Shown piece after piece: positions 11,255 through 20,122 of a stretch of DNA of 64,000 bases (within the stretch, counting starts at the first letter, position 1; each line of letters begins with the position of its first letter). The notes under the pieces are model-generated. The model was not told where the DNA came from, did no database searches, and was given only the letters and a program-made list of their open reading frames with translations. Made by a program: the position numbers and the translations under genes. Origin of the DNA: Salvia splendens (lineage: Eukaryota > Streptophyta > Magnoliopsida > Lamiales > Lamiaceae); contig NC_056039.1 in NCBI RefSeq assembly GCF_004379255.2, forward strand, positions 4,656,501-4,720,500, given 5' to 3'.

Positions 11255-12173
11255 AGTTATGATTATTATGAGAGCCTACCATATTTTTTTGTATAATTAG
11301 GAGATGGAGGAGAAGTCGTGTAAATGTGATTTATAATACTTGATGAATTGATTATTTTGGATGAAATATGTTGTGCAATTTTTATTGTTTGAATCTCACT
11401 CATTTTGCATTTTAAACATTTGGATAATAATCAAAATGCGGTAATAAAATAATTTCAACCGGCGATATAACATAAACTAAAATATCGCATTACACCGTCA
11501 AATAAATTTTGATAGTTCTCACTTCTCATGTCACTATATTAGTATGAGTTAGATGATAGAACGTAAATTTAATTGATTAGAAATTTCCCTCTTAATTAAT
11601 GCTTCCTCATCCGTGAAAACAAAATGTTTTATTTTATCATTTTGTGACGTTTGTAATTTAAATTCTTATTTATTTTTATTTTAGGTAAATGAACCTTTCA
11701 TTCAACACAATAACATTTTATTACTCTATATTTTGGGAGTATGAAATTAAGATATAAAAATAAATATATCCTATATTTATAAAATCAAACAATTTCTTAA
11801 AACTAATGACAAGTTAAAATGAGGAAAGGAGTAGATCAAAGGTTCTAATATCGTGGAAATGAGGTGTTCAAAATCATTAATAAAGTTTTAAACAATTAGA
11901 CATTTACAAATTGAAGAACAAATCATAAAATATGTGCATACAAATGGATAAGACTATTGTCTGATAAATCATACCCTAATTCAGTTGGAAGCTGCATTCT
12001 AGGCATCTCTAATCCAGACAAACCACACAATCCTCCATTAATACTACTCCCTTAAGGAAACCATATGGAAAATAGAAAAAATAGGGAGTAAATAAATAGC
12101 ACTGAGCAGTTGAACAGTCTCAGTTGATTGTAACAATTAAACCATTGGCAAATCAGTATGCAGAATCTGTCCG
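11255..12173. other. 3' flank of the DUF1635 gene, AT-rich
   Basis: The 3' untranslated region probably ends within 100-150 bp of the stop codon. No further gene or recognisable transposon is seen up to the U6-like sequence. Confidence 0.5.
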
Positions 12174-12226
12174 ACGATACAGAGAAGATTAGCATGGACC
12201 ATGCGCAAGGATGACACGCATAAATC
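12174..12226 (+). ncRNA. U6 snRNA retropseudogene (partial)
   Basis: About 53 bp match the U6 core: ACGATACAGAGAAGATTAGC, then TGCGCAAGGATGACACGCA and AAATC. This includes the catalytic ACAGAGA box and the U4-pairing region, with a few substitutions. The U6 5' stem-loop and the 3' tail with its T-run are missing, and no USE or properly placed TATA is seen upstream. Near-identical 17-19 bp direct repeats (ATCAGTATGCAGAATCT and ATCAGGATGCAGAATCT) flank it, as after LINE-mediated retroposition. It is most likely not expressed. Confidence 0.8.
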
Positions 12227-12340
12227 AGGATGCAGAATCTCAATTCTGAATATAGTGATATCTTGACCACGACTATATTTCCTTCACTAGTTCACTCTCT
12301 TTTACATATCCTCTGCAGCTGAGCTCTCTCAGATCCTTCC

Positions 12341-12429
12341 CTACGCTTTGAATCCAATAAAGAAAAGACCTGTTCTTGGCAATGTCGACATCTTGTTACC
12401 ACTACCAGGTTGCATAAGTAGATTCACAT
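12341..12429 (-). other. Possible terminal coding exon of unknown identity
   Basis: On the minus strand a good acceptor (GCTGACAG) is followed by 29 open codons ending in TAG, reading NLLMQPGSGNKM and TLPRTGLFFIGFKA. No upstream exon could be linked to it and I do not recognise the family. It could be a fragment of a lost gene or chance. Confidence 0.25.
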
Positions 12430-12735
12430 CTGTCAGCAACAAAGAATATTGACATTATTAAAACCTCGTACACTCGTTTTCAAATGTTTCCGAAAATACA
12501 TGAAATCACCCTTCTGCATGCTAAAAAAAGAGATATTTATTGAATCTTTATGACTTACTTTGAAGAATAAATACTGCATGTTTTATTCGTGAGAACATAC
12601 TTGAACATTAGAACCAGAGATCGCCATTGTGTCATTTGATGTACTTGTCTCAGTCTTGGTGATGACCATTTGTAGCTCTTGTATTGGATCACAATCTTAC
12701 ATCTTAAGAAACTGACTGTAAATTTGTTGTTGCAG

Positions 12736-15404
12736 GAAAAGATTATGAGACTCCCATATGGCTCAAACAAAGAATTTTTTAAGTATTCGTTGTTTCTTGT
12801 CTTCTGCAACCGCATTTCAACCTCTGCCGTGTCTGCTGCAGTTCTACTGGTGATTGTGATCTAAAAATTTGTGTGGCTAATTTTTTTGTTGTGTAACTGT
12901 GAATCCTCTTTGAAACTTCACTTCTATTTTGAAGCACATAACTGTAGATAGTTTGTAATGAATTGGTTTGACTCCATATTCTATTTGGCATTACAACATA
13001 TGGTATTTTTGTATATACCATGGCAGATGATGGAACTTGGCTGATGAATTATGTGGATATGTTGGAATTTTGATATCTTATTAGCTCGTTTCCTTCCTTT
13101 GACCACCATCAGAAATCTAATCCACGTGCATACAAAAAAGTGGCGTTTACCATTTTAGCTTAAACCAAGGGATCACTATTCACAGCTCATGTGTGGTTTG
13201 GAAATGAACAATGAAACCATGTTGCTTTTGAGATGAAACACAGTTGAAAGTCTGGAATGGACTCGAACCTTTTCTGTCATCACCTTAGCTTAAAATTAAA
13301 GTCCATTTGGTCAATGTTAAGTTTACTCAATTTTTATATGGTTCTTAGATTCTTCAGGGTGTTTGTGGCTGCACACCTTTCTAATGTCTCATATTTCTTC
13401 TCATTTGGTGCAGATTTGGGGCACTGCCATCATGCAAAAGAAGTACACTGGAAAGGATTATTTGTTTGCCATTTTAGTCACTATTGGATGTTCAATTTTT
13501 ATATTATTTCCGGTAAACCTCCTGACTGAACTATTGGCAATGCTCACTGTTATTACTGCATGCCAAGTAACTCCCATGCTGATTCTGCAATAAAAATACT
13601 CTTTATGTGATAAGATGTCATTGACATTTTCCACATGTCAACTTACTGGTAAAATACCTTGCAAAACAAAACATTGAAGTCCATCTGTGTCTGCATAAAA
13701 ATTTGTGCTCAAGTGTTTTTTAGTAAAAATTATTCTATGCTTGAGTTCAAAAACAAATTATAGTAATTCATAATACAGGCATCCTGTCTTAAAAAGGGTG
13801 AGAAAAGCAAATCAACAAACTAGTTACAGCTATTGTGAAACTTTGAAATTTTTCAAAAGTTGGTTAAATATCTGAGTAAATGAAATTTGGATAACATGGT
13901 TTAGAATTTTGATTTTAAACCTGATAACATCTTAAAATGATGCTTCTCTTGTTTTCAATCTCTGATGCTTCGCTTGAAAACATTAGTTGATTAGCTACTT
14001 CATTGCAATTCAAACAGTAGAGGAAGAGAAAGCACTGTTTGGGGTGTTTCTTTGATGATCGGTTATGTTGGGTATGTCAAGCAACTCATTTTATATATTT
14101 GATCAATTTGTTTTGCTTGGTCTACTCCCTCTGAGTGCACTAGTTTAGCTTTGCTTATTCTACAGAAACACTAAATCATCCCCCACATAAGTTGTTCTTT
14201 ATATAATCCAAGTGCCTCTGTCTGGTTTCGTCACATGGAAAAATTTCACTGTAGTTGTATTCATCATGCTTGCATTGGAATATCCTCTTGACCTATCTTT
14301 ATTATTCTAGGTATATCAGCACTTCATATCTTTCCACTATAAACCTATTTTTCTTTATTCTCTAAGAAAGACCTCCTTGTATTCTGTTTATAAAACTTGG
14401 AACCTATTAGCTGCTATGTTTCTGTATAAAAGAACAGACTTAAATATTGATGGTTTTGGTCCAAGCATGTACTCACAATATTATGTCTTGGCTCTACAGG
14501 TGTGTGATGGCTCCACTAGCACATTTCAGGACAAACTTTTTAAAGGCTATGATATGGGCATACACAACCAGATATTTTACACGACCCTCTGTTCTTGCAT
14601 GATAAGTTTCACTGGTGAGATACCTCATATAGGCGGGCTATATATTAAATTTTATGATGTTGAAAATCAAACAACTTTTAGAAGAACTATTAATACTGAG
14701 GTAAAAAGTAGTAGAAATTTGCTTTCATATCCATGAAGATTCTTTAACTTGCAGTTTAGGGCAATTCAAAGGTCAAAACTCTTGGATAATTATTATTATT
14801 ATTTCCAAAGTCGCAGAGGGACAACTCCCTTTTGCTAAGCAACTAATCTTAAAGTAACACATGATCGCAAAGATGTACTATTTTTTCGTTTTGATGATAG
14901 TATGAAAGACCTTCATATCTTTCCACTATAAACAGATTTAGCGTTCTCCTTCATTTTTGAGTTGCTGTCCTATCTCCATACGTTATTCAGATTTTTTCTT
15001 ATGAGGCATTGTTTGGATTTCAGATACTATATTATCCGTCATATTGCCATAGGACACTCGAATTTCATATAATTCATCTTCGTCCTGGTAGAACTGAGCT
15101 GATATAATTTGAATACAGTTGGTCAGCATTTTACTATCCTGCGTGTGGTTTTCTCACCCGCTCAGCTCAGAACAAATGATTGGAGCAGTAAGTAGTTCTC
15201 CCGATCCTTATTTCTACGTTATCTCAGTCCCGTTAACCTGTATTGGTTGTTGAATTTCGTTTCGTGTGGCCAGGTTATATATACTCAAAAAGCTATTTTA
15301 GAAGTAAGCCGAAGCCATTGCCGTCTGAAGAAACAGAGAATACAGCTGTTAGTCCAACAACGAGGAGTAACGCATATGACAGAATTCTAAATCTCTGTAG
15401 ATAG
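12736..15404 (+). pseudogene. UDP-galactose/UDP-glucose transporter 5-like pseudogene (exons missing)
   Basis: Five exon remnants with good splice sites match the nucleotide-sugar transporter family (UAA/DMT) of the UTR5/UTR5B type. They are 12736-12849 (EKIMRLPYG, FLVFCNRISTSAVSA), 13414-13512 (MQKKYTGKDYLFAILVTIG), 14500-14614 (STSTFQDKLFKGYDM, HNQIFYTTLCSC), 15119-15187 (LVSILLSCVWFSHPLSSEQM) and 15274-15404 (YFRSKPKPLPSEE to a TAG at 15402). Intact family members are Golgi/ER membrane transporters with about ten helices. The exons for the first helices, for the block after FCNR, for the block after FILFP and for the block before LVSIL are absent. The last exon also lacks about 13 bp of the conserved IVFGSLY region, shifting the frame. 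It is dead as a transporter. The young gypsy element inserted 32 bp after its stop codon. Confidence 0.85.
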
Positions 15405-15436
15405 GCAGGCGTCTGGCTGCTAACTGGAATATATAG

Positions 15437-16138
15437 TGATGAATCCGCGAATTTCTGATGTTTGTAAATGCGGGTAGAAGATAAAGACTACGACACAAAG
15501 AATTTACGTGGTTCGATTTACTGAAGTAAATCTACGTCCACGGGAAGAAGGGAGGGCAAGATTGTATTGCTTGATCTGGGATTACAGCTTACAACACAGA
15601 CTTGCTATATGATCTTTTATCTCTAGAGTTAGTAAATCCTGGTCTATCAGATCTAAGTTCTATTTATATATTGAACTGAGATCGTGGCTTGCATCACCAC
15701 CCTAAGTCGTGGAGGTCATGGAGGTCATGAGATCCTGCATGGCCACTAACTAGGCAGTGGCTTACATCATCAGTAATTATGTCGTGGATGTCGTGGAGGT
15801 CATGAGAGCCTGCATGGGTCCACCACTAGATAGATCGTGTAGTGGAGGTCGTGGCTCCCAGTTCGGTATTGCCGAGCAGCTTTTGCCGATGCTGAGACCG
15901 AACTGCTGAACTATTGCCGAGCAGCTTTGTAGAGCTTGATGCCGACCTGAGAGCAGAGTTTGATTGGTTGGCTTTTACCGAGCTGTAGGCTGGGGCCGAA
16001 CTCTTTGGTTGTGCCGAACTGAACTTCTTTAGTCATGCCGGACTGATACTCTTTAGTCATGCCGAACTGATACTCTTTCTTGGGCTTTAGGCTGATGGGC
16101 TTTACTGCTGTTGGGCTTGTTTAGTACGTACTCCATCA
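15437..16138 (-). repeat. 3' LTR of the complete gypsy element
   Basis: It is 702 bp with TGATG...CATCA ends and differs from the other LTR only near 15966, where GAGCAGAG replaces GAGCAAGAG. It contains repeated GCCGA(A/G)C-type motifs and the LTR hairpin at 15506-15543. Confidence 0.95.
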
Positions 16139-16152
16139 CTACCCCCCCCGGA
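16139..16152 (-). other. Polypurine tract
   Basis: On the minus strand a CCGGGGGGGGTAG run lies immediately before the 3' LTR, the expected place for the plus-strand primer of reverse transcription. Confidence 0.8.
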
Positions 16153-16285
16153 AAGCGAAGTGAATTACTTCGGCATTCTGGATAAAGGTACGGGGTAAGT
16201 TGATGTTTGTCCTCGGTCTTATGAAGTGAACTCTTCTTTGACCGGACTCGTCTTTGGTCTGATGAAATAAACATCTTTGACCGGA

Positions 16286-16640
16286 CTCGTCTTGTGTCCT
16301 AATTTGGCGAGTTTTATCGCTCGGATCGGACTTTCCGTTGTCCTAATTTGGGGATCGGACTTTCCCTTGTCCTAATTCGGCGAGTTTTATCGCGTGGATC
16401 GGACTTTCCCTTGTCCTAATTCAGGCAAGTTTTATCGCGAGAATCGGACTTTCGTTGCAGTTCGTTTCAGACGAAGTGCTTGATTCTTAAGCTGAATTGC
16501 GGTCTTGTATCCTCTTTAGAAGCTTGGACTTCACAATCGTTGGCTTATTGCAGCTCGTTTCAGACGAACTGCTTGTTTAAGCTGAATTGTGGCCTTGTAT
16601 CTTCTTTAGAAGCTTTGACTTCACAATCGTTGGCTTATAT
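16286..16640. repeat. Short tandem repeats in the gypsy 3' untranslated tract
   Basis: Two arrays follow each other. The first has about four copies of a roughly 50-bp unit with TTGTCCTAATT, GGCGAGTTTTATCGC and GGATCGGACTTTCC. The second has two copies of a roughly 90-bp unit with TTTCAGACGAA and CACAATCGTTGGCTTAT. Part of the second array is also at bases 1-60 of the window. Arrays between pol and the 3' LTR are a known habit of Tat/Ogre elements. Confidence 0.75.
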
Positions 16641-16822
16641 ATGTTCTAAGAAGGGGATCAGCCTTCGAAGAACAAGATACCTCAGTAACATTTGTAAGAG
16701 ACGACACGCACAGAGACAGACAAAACACACAGACAAAACGCACAGAGACAAGCAAAGACCAAGCAAACCAAATAAAGCACATTGACCGAACAGGACTCAA
16801 GACTGACTGACCGGACTGTCTC

Positions 16823-19800
16823 TTACAAATGGAACTTCTTGAGGTTGGAAATGTGCCATGTTCGGGGTACCTGTTCTCCTGACATGTGAGCCAATTTGTA
16901 AGACCCTTTGCCGAGGACTTCTGACACCCGATACGGACCTTCCCATGTGGGTTCGAGCTTGCCCAGCTTTTCTGCTCGGCTTACTTCGTTGTTTCTCAAG
17001 ACGAGATCTCCCACTTGAAATTGTAGCTTCTTCACCCTTTGGTTGTAATACCGGGCTACTTGCTCCTTGTAATTGGCTGCTTTTATGCATGCCAATTCTC
17101 TTCTTTCTTCGGCAAGATCTAGCTCGGCTCTCAGTCCGTCGTCATTCATTTCTGCTGAGAAATTTAGAGTTCGGGGACTGGGTATGCCGATCTCCACCGG
17201 AATCACGGCTTCAGTGCCGTACACAAGACTGTACGGAGTTTCACCGTTGGAGGTTGTGGATGTAGTTCGGTAGGACCATAGGACTTGAGGGAGATTTTCT
17301 ACCCATTGTCCTTTGGCTTGTTCTAACCGAGCTTTTAACCCTTTCACCAGGATACGATTTGTTACCTCCGTTTGTCCGTTTGCTTGTGGATGAGAGATCG
17401 AAGTGAACCGCTGTTGAATATTCAGCTCTTGGCACCAATTTTTGAACGTCTTGTCGGTGAACTGAGTCCCGTTATCCGAGATGAGGATGTGGGGTATGCC
17501 AAATCGGCACACTATGTTCTTCCAGACGAAATCCAATGCCTTCGAGCTCGTTATCGTAGCTAATGGTTCAGCTTCCACCCACTTCGTAAAGTAGTCCACG
17601 ACAACGATTAGGAATTTTATTTGCCGAGGAGCTTGTGGTAGTGGTCCTACTATGTCTATACCCCATTGCATAAAAGGCCAAGGGCTTTGCATAGTGGATA
17701 GATCGGTCTGCGGCATCCTTGGGATATTTGCATGGATTTGGCACTTCGGGCATGTCTTGACGAGCTGCACTGCCTCTTGTACCATGGTTGGCCAATAATA
17801 TCCCCATCTCAGAACTTTTTTAGCTAAAGCTCTGGCTCCGATGTGGCTACCGCACGATCCTTCATGAACTTCTCTGAGGATGTAGTCCGTCTCTTCTGGT
17901 CCTACGCACCGCAATAACGGCTGGAGGTAAGACTTTCTAAAGAGGACTCCTTCATGAAGTTCGTACCGAAGTGCTCGGCACGTGATCTTCCGAGCTTCTC
18001 TCTTATCCTCGGGCAATTGTCCTTGATCCAGATACTGCAAGATCGGCGTCATCCAGTTCGGCGAGCTGGATACTGAATGTACCTCGGCTGCATCAATGCT
18101 TCGATGCATTAATTCTTCCGCCTTTGAGCTCGGATCTGAGGCCAACTTACTTAAGGTATCTGCTCGGCTATTTTCCGCTCTGGGAATGCGGATTATCCGA
18201 AAATAGGAGAAACTTCGGCTGATGCTTTGCGCTTTGTCCAAATACTTCTTCATTCTCTCGTCACGAGCTTCACTTGTACCCAACATGTGATTTACTATGA
18301 CTTGTGAATCACAATGGACTTTGAGAGATTTGACGAGCAGACTTTGCGCTAACTGGAGTCCGGCAAGGAGGGCTTCGTATTCGGCTTCGTTATTAGTGGT
18401 TGGGAATGAGAACCGAAGTGAATAGGTTACCTCGTGTCCATCGGGAGCGATAAGCAGAATACCAGCTCCACTTCCCGTTTTATTCGAAGCTCCATCTACG
18501 AATCCGCTCCAGCAGTCCGGCGGCTCTTCTTCGGATTCCAAGGGCTGTGCTAGTTCGGCATTGGCAGAATTTTTCTGTTCGGCAATGACAGGGATTGCTT
18601 GATCGAACTTGGCCTCTGCAAGAAAATCTGCCAAGGCTTGTCCCTTGATGGCTTTCCGAGGTAGGTACTCGATTGAGTGTTCTCCCAGCTCTATGGCCCA
18701 TTTGGCGATTCTGCCTGATGCTTCTGGCTTGGTCAAAACTTGCCGAAGAGGCAGATCGGTTAAGACGCATACCTTGTGAGCATAGAAGTATGGCCGCAGT
18801 CTCCTTGCTGCATTTACTAACGCCAGAGCAATTTTTTCCAGAGGTTGATACCTTGTTTCTGGACCTCTTAATGCTCGGCTTGTAAAGTAGATGGGAAACT
18901 GCTTTAGGCCTTCTTCTCGTACAAGCACCGCGCTAATGGTTTGATCGGATGCCGCTAAGTATAAGAAAATCACTTCGGCATCTGTTGGAGCAGAGAGAAT
19001 TGGAAGCTCGGCTAAATAACTTTTGAGCTCGTCAAAAGCCTTTTTCTGCTCGGCTCCCCACTCAAACTTTGGTGCCTTTTTTAACACTTTGAAGAACGGC
19101 AGTTGCTTTTCGGCTGCTTGGGAAAGGAATCTATTCAATGCGGCTAGACATCCAGTTAGTCTTTGCACATCGTGTATGGACTTCGGCATCGCCATGTTCT
19201 GAATAACCTGAACTTTTGAGGGATTTGCCTTGAGTCCGTCCTTTGAAACCCAACAACCCAGAAATTTTCCCGAATCTACCAAAAAGGTACATTTTTGGGG
19301 GTTGAGTTTGAGGTTGGCTTTTCGGAGCACGTCGAGAGTGGATTTGAGGTTGTCTTCGTACTCCGAAGTGCTTTTGCTTTTGACAACTATGTCGTCGACA
19401 TACACTTCAACCTGTTTTCCGATTAGGTGCCGAAAAAGCTTGTCTACCATCCTTTGATAAGTGGCTCCGGCATTCTTTAAACCGAATGGCATCTTTTTAT
19501 AAGCGAAAATGCCGAAATCGGTAATGAAAGCTGTTTTCGGAGCGTCACTCTCATCCAACAACACTTGGTGATATCCTTTGTATAAATCAAGAAAACAGAA
19601 AATTTCGAAGCCGATCAAAGCTTCTACTTTTTTATCTATATTCGGAAGGGGATAGCAATCTTTAGGACAGTGCTTGTTTAGATCGGTAAAATCTATGCAC
19701 ATCCGCCATCCTCCTCCTTTTTTCTTGATCATCACAGGATTGGCCACCCAAGAAGGATATTTCACCTCGAATAGTACATCCGCTTTTAGTAATTGGCGGA

Positions 19801-20086
19801 CTTCGTCATGGATGACTTGGCTTCTTTCTGCCGCAAAGAGTCTTTGCTTCTGTTTTACTGGCCGGATTGAAGGATCAATATTTAACCGATGAGTGATTAC
19901 CTCGGGGGGCACTCCGGTCATGTCCAACGAAGACCATGCAAAGACATCTTTGTACTCCTTGAGGAGCTGAATGGTCTTTTCCCGGAGTAGAGGCGTTCCT
20001 GTGAAGCCGATCTTGACCGTTCTGGATGGATCATCTTCGTATAACTGAACGGTCATTGAGTTCGGCTCTGAAGTGACTTCGGTCAT
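16823..20086 (-). CDS. Gypsy pol: RT, two RNases H and integrase (1087 aa)
   Basis: Numbering from the ATG at 20086, the reverse transcriptase spans about 75-240 with YVDD at 229-232. The Ty3-type RNase H follows (about 370-490), but its first motif reads LYLAASD, so the usual TDAS aspartate is missing. A second, archaeal-type RNase H (about 528-650) keeps its acidic residues D531, E567, D593 and D643. Integrase has the HHCC finger (H741, H748, C779, C782) and the DDE triad D811, D871, E907, then a GPY/F module (WEGPYRV). The frame is the same as gag-pro, separated only by one TAG. The ATG at 20086 is probably not the true start; pol is more likely made as a gag-pro-pol fusion. The ORF is unbroken. 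Confidence 0.93.
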   Translation of the reverse strand: MTEVTSEPNSMTVQLYEDDPSRTVKIGFTGTPLLREKTIQLLKEYKDVFAWSSLDMTGVPPEVITHRLNIDPSIRPVKQKQRLFAAERSQVIHDEVRQLLKADVLFEVKYPSWVANPVMIKKKGGGWRMCIDFTDLNKHCPKDCYPLPNIDKKVEALIGFEIFCFLDLYKGYHQVLLDESDAPKTAFITDFGIFAYKKMPFGLKNAGATYQRMVDKLFRHLIGKQVEVYVDDIVVKSKSTSEYEDNLKSTLDVLRKANLKLNPQKCTFLVDSGKFLGCWVSKDGLKANPSKVQVIQNMAMPKSIHDVQRLTGCLAALNRFLSQAAEKQLPFFKVLKKAPKFEWGAEQKKAFDELKSYLAELPILSAPTDAEVIFLYLAASDQTISAVLVREEGLKQFPIYFTSRALRGPETRYQPLEKIALALVNAARRLRPYFYAHKVCVLTDLPLRQVLTKPEASGRIAKWAIELGEHSIEYLPRKAIKGQALADFLAEAKFDQAIPVIAEQKNSANAELAQPLESEEEPPDCWSGFVDGASNKTGSGAGILLIAPDGHEVTYSLRFSFPTTNNEAEYEALLAGLQLAQSLLVKSLKVHCDSQVIVNHMLGTSEARDERMKKYLDKAQSISRSFSYFRIIRIPRAENSRADTLSKLASDPSSKAEELMHRSIDAAEVHSVSSSPNWMTPILQYLDQGQLPEDKREARKITCRALRYELHEGVLFRKSYLQPLLRCVGPEETDYILREVHEGSCGSHIGARALAKKVLRWGYYWPTMVQEAVQLVKTCPKCQIHANIPRMPQTDLSTMQSPWPFMQWGIDIVGPLPQAPRQIKFLIVVVDYFTKWVEAEPLATITSSKALDFVWKNIVCRFGIPHILISDNGTQFTDKTFKNWCQELNIQQRFTSISHPQANGQTEVTNRILVKGLKARLEQAKGQWVENLPQVLWSYRTTSTTSNGETPYSLVYGTEAVIPVEIGIPSPRTLNFSAEMNDDGLRAELDLAEERRELACIKAANYKEQVARYYNQRVKKLQFQVGDLVLRNNEVSRAEKLGKLEPTWEGPYRVSEVLGKGSYKLAHMSGEQVPRTWHISNLKKFHL

Positions 20087-20113
20087 CTCGCTTGCCTCTG
20101 ACTCCGGTTGCTG

Positions 20114-20122
20114 TGATTGCTA
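20114..20122 (-). promoter_or_regulatory. In-frame TAG with leaky-stop context (CAA TCA) between gag-pro and pol
   Basis: The minus strand reads CAC CAT CAA GCA TAG CAA TCA CAG CAA. The six bases after TAG fit the CAR-YYA consensus known from tobamovirus-type readthrough. The gag-pro and pol frames are the same: the two annotated starts, 22270 and 20086, are 2184 bases apart, a multiple of three. Readthrough is therefore the simplest way to express pol; it is inferred, not shown. Confidence 0.7.
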
